NCBI GenBank assembly: GCA_021786195.1
Contig: JAJYNS010000091.1
Location: 1 to 64,000 of the forward strand
DNA length: 64,000 bases
Direction: 5' to 3'
Origin: Actinomycetes bacterium
Lineage (GTDB): Bacteria > Actinomycetota > Acidimicrobiia > Acidimicrobiales > Bog-793
Shown here one piece after another: positions 37,835-45,493 of the stretch. The position numbers and the translations under genes were made by a program. The notes under the pieces are model-generated. The model saw nothing but the letters and a program-made list of their open reading frames with translations, was not told the DNA's origin and made no database searches. Each line of letters starts with the position of its first letter. Position 1 is the stretch's first letter.

Positions 37835-38257
37835 GTGCCCCCCGCCCCGGAAGAGCTGCTGCCGCATCGACATCCGTTCCTTTTCCTGAGCGAGATCGAC
37901 GAGCTCGAGCCCGGCGTCCGCGCGAGGGGTCGCTGGCGGCTGGCGGCCGACGCCGATTTCTTCGCCGGGCACTTCCCCGGCCGCCCGACGCTGCCGGGCG
38001 TCCTCATGGTCGAGTCCCTCGCCCAGCTCGGGGCGGCTGCGCTGCTCGCCGACGAGCGCTTCGCCGGGCGGCTCCCGCTCTTCGGCGGGATCGACCACGC
38101 TCGGTTCCGACGCCAGGTCGGCCCCGGCGACGTGCTCGAGCTCGAGGTGCGCCTGGGTCGGGTCTCTTCGCGCGCCGGGCGGGGGAGCGGGCGCGCGCTC
38201 GTCTCGGGCGAGCTGGCGTGCGAGGCCGAGCTGCTGTTCGTCCTCGCCGGGGGCTGA
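37835..38257 (+). CDS. 3-hydroxyacyl-ACP dehydratase FabZ-like hotdog protein
   Basis: 140-aa hotdog-fold protein. HRHPFLFL carries the catalytic His; FFAGHFPGRPTLPGVLMVES, then LAQLGAAAL is the FabZ/FabA core with the conserved Glu in VES. It should dehydrate beta-hydroxyacyl-ACP in fatty acid synthesis. GTG 37835 has SD GGAGG at 7 nt. Length is right for FabZ; no fab genes are adjacent, and the gene sits between the NYN protein and exonuclease III with small gaps (46 and 7 bp). A specialised acyl pathway cannot be excluded. Confidence 0.87.
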   Translation: MPPAPEELLPHRHPFLFLSEIDELEPGVRARGRWRLAADADFFAGHFPGRPTLPGVLMVESLAQLGAAALLADERFAGRLPLFGGIDHARFRRQVGPGDVLELEVRLGRVSSRAGRGSGRALVSGELACEAELLFVLAGG

Positions 38258-38264
38258 GGCCCTC

Positions 38265-39104
38265 ATGCGCCTCGCCACCTGGAACGTCAACTCCCTCAAG
38301 GCTCGCCTTGCCCGTGTCGAGGCTTGGCTCGCAACAGCGCAGCCCGACGTGTTGTGCCTGCAGGAGACCAAGCTCGCAGACGAGGCGTTCCCGGGAGAGG
38401 TGTTCGAGTCGCTCGGCTACGCCAGCGCCCATCACGGCACCGGACGCTGGAACGGGGTGGCGATCGTCTCGCGGGTCGGGCTCGACGACGTCTGCGCCGG
38501 TTTCCACGACGACGATCCCAGCTCGCCCGGAGAGCCCCGGCTGCTGGCCGCGACCTGCGGCGGGGTCCGCGTCCTCAGCGTCTACGTGCCGAACGGGCGC
38601 CTCGTCGGGTCGCAGTTCTACGAGGCCAAGCTCGACTGGCTCGCTCGTCTGCGTGCCGAGCTCGAGGCGACCTGCGACCCCAACGGCGCCGTAGCCGTCT
38701 GCGGCGACTTCAACGTCGCCCCGGAGGACCGCGACGTGTGGGACATCGGCCGGTTCGCCGGGGCGACGCACGTCAGCGAGGCCGAGCGGGCCGCGCTCGC
38801 CCGGGTCGTCGACTGGGGGCTTCGCGACGTGGTGAGGGACCATGCGCCCGGCGAGGCCGGCCCCTTCACCTGGTGGGACTACCGGGGAGGCGCGTTCCAC
38901 AAGGGCGAGGGGATGCGGATCGACCTCGCGCTGTTGTCGGACCCGCTCGCCGCACTCGTCCAGCGGGCGTTCGTCGACCGCGACGCGAGGAAGAAGGGCG
39001 CGCTCTCCGAGCCGCCCTCCGACCACGCACCGGTCGTCGTCGACTTGGCGGCCTGGCCGTCGAGCCCGGAAGCGCTTGGCCGAGGGGCCCGAGCCGGAGG
39101 ATGA
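38265..39104 (+). CDS. xth: Exodeoxyribonuclease III
   Basis: 279-aa Mg-dependent AP endonuclease/3'-5' exonuclease of the EEP fold. Motifs: LATWNVNSLKARL, VLCLQETKLAD (metal Glu), LSVYVPNGR, VCGDFNVAPEDRDVWD (catalytic Asp-Asn), FTWWDYRGGAFHKGEGMRID and SEPPSDHAPVVVDL (catalytic Asp-His). ATG 38265 follows the FabZ-like stop by 7 bp. Base-excision repair role in the cytosol. The following ParA-like gene is 33 bp away. Confidence 0.95.
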   Translation: MRLATWNVNSLKARLARVEAWLATAQPDVLCLQETKLADEAFPGEVFESLGYASAHHGTGRWNGVAIVSRVGLDDVCAGFHDDDPSSPGEPRLLAATCGGVRVLSVYVPNGRLVGSQFYEAKLDWLARLRAELEATCDPNGAVAVCGDFNVAPEDRDVWDIGRFAGATHVSEAERAALARVVDWGLRDVVRDHAPGEAGPFTWWDYRGGAFHKGEGMRIDLALLSDPLAALVQRAFVDRDARKKGALSEPPSDHAPVVVDLAAWPSSPEALGRGARAGG

Positions 39105-39137
39105 TTGGCGGTCGGGTCGCCATCGCGAAGGAGGGAC

Positions 39138-39743
39138 ATGCGCACGGTCCTCGCGGTCACAAACGTCAAGGGCGGCGTCGGCAAGACGACGTCCGCCGTC
39201 TACCTCGCGGCGGCAGCCGTTCGATCCGGGCGCGGCCCCGTCGCCCTCGTCGACTCCGACCCGCAGGCCTCGAGCGCCGAGTGGCTGGAGCGGTCGCCGA
39301 TCGACGGCGTGCGCCTGGTCGAGGCGCCCACGGCACGCCTGCTGTCCCGGGCGATGGAGGCCGCTGCCGAGCGCCTCGTCGTCGTCGACTCGCCGCCTGG
39401 CGATGAGAAGACCGTGCGCACGGCGCTCGAGCATGCCGACGTCGTCGTCATCCCGACGAGAGTCGGCGGCCCCGAGCCGAGCCGGGTGCGCGCGACGATC
39501 GAGCTGCTCCCGGCGGGCACCCGCAGAGGCCTCGTGATCTGCGCCGCCAGGACCGGGACTCGTGACCTCGAGGAGACGCTGAGCGGCTGGGAGGAGGAGG
39601 GGGAGGCGATCTGGGGGGTCGTCCCCGAGCGGGTCGCCATCGCCTCCGGCGCCGACGCCCCGCTCAGCGTTGTCGGTCTCGTTCACTACGAGAACGTGCT
39701 GCTCCAGGCGCTGGACCGGAGCCGGAGGAGGGCGCAGGCCTGA
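39138..39743 (+). CDS. Orphan ParA/MinD-like ATPase
   Basis: 201-aa deviant Walker A ATPase: VTNVKGGVGKTTSAVYLA with signature Lys at K11, Walker A' VDSDPQASSAEWL and VVVDSPPGDE. It is shorter than chromosomal ParA (about 250-300 aa), resembling plasmid or McdA-like positioning ATPases. ATG 39138 is chosen because SD GGAGG sits 4 nt upstream; an earlier in-frame start overlaps the xth stop. No parB gene or parS-like repeat is adjacent. Its stop overlaps the start of the DUF6687-like gene (TGATG), so the two are coupled and may act together. Confidence 0.85.
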   Translation: MRTVLAVTNVKGGVGKTTSAVYLAAAAVRSGRGPVALVDSDPQASSAEWLERSPIDGVRLVEAPTARLLSRAMEAAAERLVVVDSPPGDEKTVRTALEHADVVVIPTRVGGPEPSRVRATIELLPAGTRRGLVICAARTGTRDLEETLSGWEEEGEAIWGVVPERVAIASGADAPLSVVGLVHYENVLLQALDRSRRRAQA

Positions 39744-40879
39744 TGAGGCCGGCGCGGCTGCCCTCGCCGCTCCCCTTCGTCCCGGTCGAGGAGCTCGGCG
39801 GCAGGCCGCACGTCATGGTCGACGGGGCACCGAGGCCGGGAACGCTGCTCACCCTCAGCCACTGGCCCTCCAGCCCGACTCCCGGCCGCCTGGCTCGGGA
39901 CCTCTCGGCCGAGATCGCCCTCGCCTATCTGACCGAGCGCCGTCACTGGTGCGCCGGGTGCGAGGCGGTGAGCGTCGACCACCTCGACCAGGATGGCCTT
40001 ACCGCCGCCTTCGTCCTCGCCGACCCGGCCGGCGCGGCTGCGCGGGCCGAGCTGCTCGTCGAGGTTGCCCGCGCCGGGGACTTCGCGGTGGTGCGCGACG
40101 AGCGGGCAGCCAGGGTGTCCATGGCCCTCGACGGCCTCGCCGCGGCAGGGCTTGGGCCGAGGGAGCTTGTCGAGCTCCTGCCTTCCCTGCTCGACGAGCC
40201 TACGGCCTACGAGTCGCACTACCGGGCCGAGCTCGAGAGCCTGCGGGCGAGCCAGGCTGCGCTCGCCTCGGGGAGCTGCGCGCTGCGGGAGGTTCGCCCG
40301 GCGGACCTCGCGATCTTCGAGGTCGACGACCGGCTCCCGAGCGTTCGATGGCGCCGGTTCGGCCGCGGCGGCGAGGGGCCGCTCCACCCGATGGCCCTGC
40401 ACAGCGCGACCGCCGCGGGGCGCGTCCTCGTGGTGCAAGGCCGCCGCCTGCGCTACCACGACCGGTACGAGACCTGGGTCCGGCTCGCCAGCCGGAGGCC
40501 GCCGTTGCGGCGCGACCTCGTCCCCCTGGCCGCCCGACTTTCCGAGGCCGAGCCGGATGGGCGAGCCTGGGGGGCAGACGGGCCTGCAACGCTCGAGCCA
40601 GTCCTCGCGCCCGGCGGCGGGGAGAGCACGCTCGACGCGGCGTTCGTCACCGAGACGATCTGCGCCTATCTGCTCGAGGCACCCCCAGCCTGGGACCCCT
40701 ACCGGGCCGGCGGGGCGTTCCTGGCGGCGGGCGCCGAGGCCGGGCACCCGGCGGCACGAGGAGGCGCCGAGCGCCCCTTGACGAGGGGCGTCAGTGGACG
40801 GGCAGGCCCCAGAGCGGGAACCAGCGCTCGAGGTCCGGCTCGACACCGAGGTCGCTTCCGAGCTCGGCCTTCAGCCTGA
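39743..40879 (+). CDS. DUF6687-like conserved protein
   Basis: 378 aa. The blocks HVMVDGAPRPGTLLTLSHWP, LARDLSAEIALAYL and VSVDHLDQDGLTAAFVLADP look like the uncharacterised actinobacterial family I remember as DUF6687, whose HxDxDG motif recalls DHH-type metal phosphoesterases; both the family name and the parallel are from memory. No membrane segment or signal peptide. The start overlaps the ParA-like stop. The final 40 residues are low-complexity and overlap the converging pspAB gene by 89 bp, through a hairpin at 40772-40790, so the natural C-terminus may not be conserved. Confidence 0.75.
   Translation: MRPARLPSPLPFVPVEELGGRPHVMVDGAPRPGTLLTLSHWPSSPTPGRLARDLSAEIALAYLTERRHWCAGCEAVSVDHLDQDGLTAAFVLADPAGAAARAELLVEVARAGDFAVVRDERAARVSMALDGLAAAGLGPRELVELLPSLLDEPTAYESHYRAELESLRASQAALASGSCALREVRPADLAIFEVDDRLPSVRWRRFGRGGEGPLHPMALHSATAAGRVLVVQGRRLRYHDRYETWVRLASRRPPLRRDLVPLAARLSEAEPDGRAWGADGPATLEPVLAPGGGESTLDAAFVTETICAYLLEAPPAWDPYRAGGAFLAAGAEAGHPAARGGAERPLTRGVSGRAGPRAGTSARGPARHRGRFRARPSA
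40772..40790 (-). terminator. Hairpin terminator of the Psp operon
   Basis: CGCCCCT and AGGGGCG form a perfect 7-bp stem with a 5-nt loop directly after the pspAB stop codon. It lies inside the end of the converging DUF6687-like frame. Confidence 0.5.
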
Positions 40880-41387
40880 GCTCGGCCTCGTTGTCCCGGC
40901 GCTCCGGCCCCGAGGGCACGAAAGGGTAGAAGGTGCCCCGCTTGTACAGGTAGACGAGGTAGGTGGTCGCAGGGGCGCGCTGGCCCGGACCGGGCGCCGA
41001 GGCGGGGGAGAAGCCGAACACGGAGCAGAGCAGTTGCGGCCCGTAGCCGTGCTCCCTCAGGGTCGAGTTCACGAAGTGGGTGCGAGTCACGAGGCTGTCG
41101 AAGTCGGCGTCCTCGACGATCACCCACCGGTAGCCGTACTGGTCGGCTTCCTCGCTCAGCTTCACCGGCGTCGAGGAGCCGTCGCCGGACAGCATCTCGG
41201 CGATCTCCTGCTCGGTCTCGGCGAACCCCTGCCCGGCCGAGGGCTTGAAGCAGACGCCGGCCTGGCCGGTCGGCACGAGGCCCTCGCTCGCCTCGAGGGT
41301 GATGCGGGCGCCGGGCAGCGCGAAGAGCCGGTCGAGGTTCGCCTCGACCGGCTTCGTCCGCCCGAGGATGACGTCGAGGAGGCCCAT
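40791..41387 (-). CDS. pspAB: PspA-associated protein PspAB
   Basis: 198-aa soluble protein. MGLLDVILGRTKPVEANLDR, then LFALPGA, the KPSAGQGFAETEQEIAEML block, YGYRWVIVEDADFDSLVT and YLVYLYKRGTFYPFVPSG are characteristic of the PspAB family that accompanies PspA in actinobacteria. Its biochemical role is unknown. It is the last gene of a four-gene run pspA, pspAA, htpX, pspAB with 0-52 bp spacing, which supports a membrane-stress function. ATG 41387 has GGAG close upstream. Confidence 0.88.
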   Translation of the reverse strand: MGLLDVILGRTKPVEANLDRLFALPGARITLEASEGLVPTGQAGVCFKPSAGQGFAETEQEIAEMLSGDGSSTPVKLSEEADQYGYRWVIVEDADFDSLVTRTHFVNSTLREHGYGPQLLCSVFGFSPASAPGPGQRAPATTYLVYLYKRGTFYPFVPSGPERRDNEAELRLKAELGSDLGVEPDLERWFPLWGLPVH

Positions 41388-41439
41388 CGCTCCTGGTCCC
41401 TGTCCGACGCCTACCGGCCGGCTGCCCGCCGGCCCCGGC

Positions 41440-42411
41440 TCACGCCGCGCCCCGGCGCATCTCGGCGTCGAGCTTGGCGAGCTGCTCGAGGCGCCGCTGG
41501 AGCGGCGGGTGGGTGGCGAAGAGCGTCGAGATGCTCGCGCCCGGAGCCAGGGCCGGCGCGAAGTAGAACGCGTTGAAGTGCTCGGCAGAGCGAAGGTCTC
41601 GGCTCGGTATCCGAGACATCTCGCCGCTCACCTTGACCAGCGCCTGCGCGAGCAGCGCCGGCTGGCCGATGAGGATCGCGCCGGACCGGTCGGCGGCGAG
41701 CTCGCGATAGCGGGAGAGCGTGCGGATCAGCACGAAGCTGATCGCGTAGATGACGGCCGAGACGAGCACCATGCCGAGCTCGATCAGAGCCATCTGACCC
41801 GCCGCGTTGTTGTTGCCGCCGCGCCCGCCGCGCCCGCCGCCGTAGCCGCCCATCCCGCCGAAGAGCCCCGCGAAGTAGAAGACCCGGGTCATCAGCCCGG
41901 CGAGGATGCCGAGGAAGCTCGCGATCGTCATCACCGCGACGTCCCGGTGGGCGACGTGGGACAGCTCGTGGGCGAGGACCGCCTCGAGCTCCGGCTCGTC
42001 GAGCCTGCGCAACAGCCCCGTCGTGACGCAGACGACCGCGTGCTTCTGGTCACGCCCGGTCGCGAATGCGTTCGGCATGTCGCTGTTCGCGATCGCGACC
42101 TGCGGGTGCGGCATGTCCGCGAGCGCGACCAGCCGGTCGATCACCCCGAACAGCTCGGTGCCCCCGGGCACCCGGGGAGCCTGCTCTCGGGTCACGATCC
42201 GTCCGCCCATCGAGTACAGGGCGATCCTGTCCGAGAAGAAGTACTGGACGAACAGGATCCCGAAGGCCAGGACGAGGATCAGCCCGAGCTTCACGTGGAC
42301 CGCCACGAGGATCGCGACGAAGGCCGCGTAGAGCAGGCCGAGCAGGAAGACCGTCGAGAGCATGCGGGCGGTGAGGCCCCTGTCGGCCGGATAACGGGTG
42401 TGCGAAGCCAT
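41440..42411 (-). CDS. htpX: Membrane zinc metalloprotease HtpX
   Basis: 323-aa M48B protease that degrades misfolded membrane proteins. Two N-terminal helices (TVFLLGLLYAAFVAILVAV, LGLILVLAFGILFVQYFF), zinc motif HELSH at 148-152 in EAVLAHELSHVAHRD, two more helices, and the third ligand Glu in SRYRELAADRSGA. A Gly-rich loop (GGYGGGRGGRGG) follows the second helix pair. The C-terminal LFATHPPLQRRLEQLAKLD is typical. Start ATG 42411, 10 bp after pspAA. Membership in the Psp operon suggests induction by envelope stress. Confidence 0.95.
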   Translation of the reverse strand: MASHTRYPADRGLTARMLSTVFLLGLLYAAFVAILVAVHVKLGLILVLAFGILFVQYFFSDRIALYSMGGRIVTREQAPRVPGGTELFGVIDRLVALADMPHPQVAIANSDMPNAFATGRDQKHAVVCVTTGLLRRLDEPELEAVLAHELSHVAHRDVAVMTIASFLGILAGLMTRVFYFAGLFGGMGGYGGGRGGRGGNNNAAGQMALIELGMVLVSAVIYAISFVLIRTLSRYRELAADRSGAILIGQPALLAQALVKVSGEMSRIPSRDLRSAEHFNAFYFAPALAPGASISTLFATHPPLQRRLEQLAKLDAEMRRGAA

Positions 42412-42421
42412 ACTTCCCTGC

Positions 42422-42709
42422 CTAGCTGGTGCCGCTGAGCTCGGCGTCGCTCTCGGCGAGCAGCGCCTTCATCTCCGAGAGGCTCGTGCCCGGGTGCGGC
42501 AGCGCGAGGTCCGAGGGCACGATCCTCGAGCTGTCGACCCGGTGGCCCGACGTGCGGACCTCGCGCAGGAGGGCATCGAGCGCCTCGGCGAACGCGGCCT
42601 CGTCCTCGTCCTCGATGGCCTGCTCGAGGGCGGCGTCCAGCCGCTCGAGGTCCGCCGCTCGGGCGTCCTCGAGCTCGTACTGGCCCTCCTCGAGGACGCG
42701 CACGATCAT
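42422..42709 (-). CDS. pspAA: PspA-associated protein PspAA
   Basis: 95 aa. The N-terminal MIVRVLEEGQYELEDARAAD, then LERLDAALEQAIE is the PspAA signature; the rest is helical and acidic with a Ser/Glu-rich end. The ATG overlaps the pspA stop (ATGA), so pspA and pspAA are translationally coupled. PspAA is thought to work with PspA at the membrane; mechanism unknown. Too small and embedded in a longer frame, so it is easily missed by gene callers. Confidence 0.88.
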   Translation of the reverse strand: MIVRVLEEGQYELEDARAADLERLDAALEQAIEDEDEAAFAEALDALLREVRTSGHRVDSSRIVPSDLALPHPGTSLSEMKALLAESDAELSGTS

Positions 42710-43632
42710 GAGCCCGCCCCCTGGCCGAGGCTGAACAGGTCGCCGCCCTCCTGCGCCGTCGAGCCCTGGACGGCATCCGCCGGCACGCCGTCGACGGCCT
42801 CCTCGTCGTCCGAGCCCTCCTCGCCCGTGCTCGCCTCGCCGGCCGCCGAAGCCGCGCCCGCGCCGGCCGGCGGGACGGCCGAGCTCTCGATCGCCGCCCG
42901 AGGCGAGGGTGCGCCGCCCACCTGGGCGGGCGCCGGGGCGCCGAGCTGGCTCTTCAGCTGCTCGAGCTCGAGCTCGACCTGCGACGCCCGGGTCCCTTTG
43001 TCCAGCTCGGCCTGCAGGGGATCTGTCGAGCCGGAGAGGTCCTCGAGGGCGCCGGAGGAGAGCAGCTCGTCGACGGCGCCGGCTCGGGCCTGCATGTTGG
43101 CGATCTTGTCGCGGGCCCGCTCCATCGCGAGGCCGGTGTCGCTCATCGACTCCGAGATCCCCGAGACCGCCTCCCCGATCTTCGTCTGCGCCTGAGCCGC
43201 CGTGTAGGAGGCCTTGAGCGTCTCCTTCTGGGTCCTGAAGGCCTCGACTCGCGCCTGGAGCTGCTGGGTCGTCGCGACGAGCCGCTCCTCTTGGCTGACC
43301 AGCTGGTCGTGCTGGGTCTTCATGTCCTGCAGCTGCGTCGCGATCGAGGCGCGCCGCCCGAGGAACTCCCGTGCAAGGTCCTCGCGGTTCTGCCCGAGCG
43401 CCTGGCGCGCCTGCTCCTGGAGCTTCGCCGCGCTGGCCTGGAGCTGCTGGGCCTGGAGCTCGATCCGCTTGCGCGCCGTGGCGACGTCGGCGAGCCCGCG
43501 CCGGACCTGGGTCAGCTGCTCGAGCTGCTTCTCGTAGGAGAGATCGAGCGTCTCTCGGGGATCCTCCGCCCTGTCGAGGACCTTGTTCGCCTTGGCCTGC
43601 ACGATGCCCGACAGGCGCTTCATCACGCCCAT
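42706..43632 (-). CDS. pspA: Phage shock protein A (PspA/IM30 family)
   Basis: 308-aa ESCRT-III-like coiled-coil protein: MKRLSGIVQAKANKVLDRAE, then DPRETLDLSYEKQLEQL (amphipathic helix plus start of the core), long heptad helices to about residue 225, then an Ala/Gly/Glu-rich disordered tail of about 80 residues not found in E. coli PspA. Forms membrane-associated assemblies that protect a leaky membrane. ATG 43632 with SD AAGGGG at 6 nt. An inverted repeat CCGGGT-N5-ACCCGG (43646-43662) sits in its leader. No PspB, PspC or PspF is present, as expected for actinobacteria. Confidence 0.95.
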   Translation of the reverse strand: MGVMKRLSGIVQAKANKVLDRAEDPRETLDLSYEKQLEQLTQVRRGLADVATARKRIELQAQQLQASAAKLQEQARQALGQNREDLAREFLGRRASIATQLQDMKTQHDQLVSQEERLVATTQQLQARVEAFRTQKETLKASYTAAQAQTKIGEAVSGISESMSDTGLAMERARDKIANMQARAGAVDELLSSGALEDLSGSTDPLQAELDKGTRASQVELELEQLKSQLGAPAPAQVGGAPSPRAAIESSAVPPAGAGAASAAGEASTGEEGSDDEEAVDGVPADAVQGSTAQEGGDLFSLGQGAGS

Positions 43633-43645
43633 TGATCGCCCCTTC

Positions 43646-43662
43646 CCGGGTCTCCCACCCGG
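43646..43662. promoter_or_regulatory. Inverted repeat upstream of pspA
   Basis: CCGGGT and ACCCGG around CTCCC, 14-30 nt upstream of the pspA ATG in the 215-bp gap to mca. Could be an operator or a short mRNA hairpin limiting pspA translation. AT-rich CATATG at about 43729 may belong to the pspA promoter. Confidence 0.4.
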
Positions 43663-43834
43663 CTCGCATGCCCGCCAGCGGGGCCGACGCGCGCCCGGCG
43701 CGCGGCGACGCCCGCGCTGATGACGAGCATATGCCCCGGAAGCCGTCGCCAGGCACTCGCCCGGCCGGGCGTGGCTCGTCGCCCAGGCCGCTTCGCGGCG
43801 TGGATCGGCACGCGCCCGGCCGGCCCGGCGGCGG

Positions 43835-43840
43835 TAGCGT
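43835..43840 (+). promoter_or_regulatory. -10-like box of mca
   Basis: TAGCGT ends 7 nt before ATG 43848, the leaderless geometry; the spacer is CGGGGGG, which is not a convincing SD at zero spacing. Confidence 0.5.
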
Positions 43841-43847
43841 CGGGGGG

Positions 43848-44738
43848 ATGGCCAACGGACTCTGCCTGCTCACCGTCCACGCCCATCCCGACGACGAGGC
43901 GTCGAAGGGCGCGGGCACGGTCGCCCGCTACCACGCCGAAGGCGTGCGCACCGTCCTTGTCACCTGCACCGGGGGCGAGGAAGGCGACATCCTCAACCCT
44001 GCGATGGACACCCCCGAGGTGCGCTCCGACCTCGCCGCGGTGCGCGCCAGCGAGCTGGCCCGGGCGGCCGAGGTCATCGGCTATGACGTCGTCGAGCTGC
44101 TCGGTTATCGCGACTCGGGCATGCCCGGCAGCGCCGCCAACGCCGATCCCCGCTGCTTCGCCCGAGCGCCGCTCGAGGAGGCGGTCGGCCGCCTCGTCGC
44201 GGTCGTCCGCCGGGAGCGTCCCCAGGTCCTGGTGAGCTACGGGGAGGACCAGAGGGGCTACCCGCACCCCGATCACCTGCGCGCCCACGAGGTCACCCTC
44301 GCCGCCTTCCACCGGGCGGCGGACCCCGGGTCCTTCCCGGGCGCGGGGGAGCCCTTCCAGCCGCTCAAGCTGTACTACGTCATGTGGTCGCGCGAGCAGG
44401 CCAGGGCCCGGCATGAGAAGTTCCTCGAGCTCGGGCTCGAGTCCCCCTACGCCCAGCGGGTGGCGGACGGCTGGCTCGACCGGCTCCCCGGTGAGGCGGC
44501 GACGACCACGGTCGCGCTCGGCGAGCACGCTCGAGCGCGGCAGCGGGCGCTCCTCGCGCACGCCACCCAGGTCGACCCGCGCTCCAGCTTCTGGTTCGGC
44601 CTGCCCGAGGAGGTCGAGCTCGAGATCTACGACAAGGACTACTACGTGCGGGCCGAGAGCCTGGTCGACGCGCCGCTCCCCGAGGACGACCTGTTCGCGG
44701 GGGTGCGGGAGCTCGCCGACGCGAGCGTGGCGTCCTGA
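43848..44738 (+). CDS. mca: Mycothiol S-conjugate amidase
   Basis: 296-aa zinc amidase of the PIG-L/LmbE family that cleaves mycothiol conjugates, releasing a mercapturic acid for export. Zinc motif HAHPDDE (H13, D16) and HPDH with H143. K20 in DEASKGAGTVARY is the Mca-type Lys that replaces Ser in MshB, and CTGGEEGDILNP matches Mca. ATG 43848 begins exactly at the conserved N-terminus and has a leaderless-type -10 box. Divergent from the Psp operon. Presence of Mca indicates mycothiol, hence an actinobacterium. Confidence 0.93.
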   Translation: MANGLCLLTVHAHPDDEASKGAGTVARYHAEGVRTVLVTCTGGEEGDILNPAMDTPEVRSDLAAVRASELARAAEVIGYDVVELLGYRDSGMPGSAANADPRCFARAPLEEAVGRLVAVVRRERPQVLVSYGEDQRGYPHPDHLRAHEVTLAAFHRAADPGSFPGAGEPFQPLKLYYVMWSREQARARHEKFLELGLESPYAQRVADGWLDRLPGEAATTTVALGEHARARQRALLAHATQVDPRSSFWFGLPEEVELEIYDKDYYVRAESLVDAPLPEDDLFAGVRELADASVAS

Positions 44739-44837
44739 GCCCGCCGCCGGCCGCAGCCGGTGGGGGGTGGCGAGCGGTGGCCGGGGCCGGGGGAGGCCGT
44801 GAGAGCCGGCGGGGAGCCGGCAGGCAGGGAGGCGACG

Positions 44838-45224
44838 ATGGCGAAGTGGCTCAGCCAGGAGTGGCTCGACGAGAGCGTCCGGCTCGCGGCGGGGCAGCCG
44901 GAGCGACCCGGCGCGACCGCCCGGCTCCAGTACCGGGTGACCGACGGGCCGGAGGGCGAGGTCGCGTACTACTGGATCGTGGTCGACGGGCACCTCGTCG
45001 AGTCCAGGCTCGGCGAGCTCGAGGACGCCGAGGTCACCCTCACCGAGACCTACGACGACGCGGCGGCGATCCAGCGCGGAGAGCTCGACGCCACCGCTGC
45101 CTTCATGCAGGGCCGGATCAGGGTCGACGGCGACGTCGCCAAGCTGATGGCGCTGCTGCCGATCACGAGCTCGCCCGAGTTCAAGGAGTTCTCCTCGAGC
45201 CTGCTCGGGATCACCGAGTTCTGA
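44838..45224 (+). CDS. SCP2 sterol-binding domain protein
   Basis: 128-aa single-domain SCP2-like lipid carrier. WLSQEWLDESVRLAAGQPER, then the beta-sheet (ATARLQYRVTDGPEGEVAYY) and the C-terminal ETYDDAAAIQRGELDATAAF, then MQGRIRVDGDVAKLMAL, the classic SCP2 end motif. ATG 44838 with SD GGGAGG at 5 nt. It lies 99 bp downstream of mca. Bacterial stand-alone SCP2 proteins bind hydrophobic ligands of unknown identity; cytosolic, no signal peptide. Confidence 0.88.
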   Translation: MAKWLSQEWLDESVRLAAGQPERPGATARLQYRVTDGPEGEVAYYWIVVDGHLVESRLGELEDAEVTLTETYDDAAAIQRGELDATAAFMQGRIRVDGDVAKLMALLPITSSPEFKEFSSSLLGITEF

Positions 45225-45229
45225 CCGTC

Positions 45230-45252
45230 CCCCCTGCTGCGCCGCAAGGGGG
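45230..45252 (+). terminator. Possible terminator after SCP2 gene
   Basis: CCCCCT and AGGGGG enclose an 11-nt loop 6 nt after the SCP2 stop. Short stem without T-tract, so only suggestive. Confidence 0.4.
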
Positions 45253-45297
45253 AGGCCCGGTGGGCGCTGCGGCGCCGAGGCCCGGTGGCGCCGGGGT

Positions 45298-45411
45298 GGG
45301 GGTGGCCACCGGCGACGGGGGTGGCCACGGGGGAATGTGTGCACGCCTCGGCGCGGCTACCTACACTCTCGGCTAGTTCTGTCACGGGATAGCGAGTTCT
45401 GTTTCTGTCAC
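45298..45411 (+). promoter_or_regulatory. Repeat-rich control region of the LuxR gene
   Basis: GGGGGTGGCCAC occurs twice (45298-45309, 45317-45328), each containing the palindrome GTGGCCAC, 19 bp apart. Further down TTCTGTCAC occurs twice (45377-45385, 45403-45411), 26 bp apart, with an extra AGTTCTGT between them at 45395-45402. A TACACT box lies at 45362-45367. The whole gap 45225-45493 holds no gene; the repeats look like two sets of regulator sites ahead of the LuxR-type gene. Confidence 0.5.
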
Positions 45412-45493
45412 CAAGTAGCTTGAAGCCAACAGGTTCGACGACCCGGCTCGGCTGGACCTGCGGGCCCCGGGGGGAAGCTGCTGATCGGGAGCC

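Noticed and set aside
39138-39743. ParABS chromosome-segregation locus
   Set aside because: No parB and no GTTTCACGTGAAAC-like parS site nearby; the ATPase is too short.
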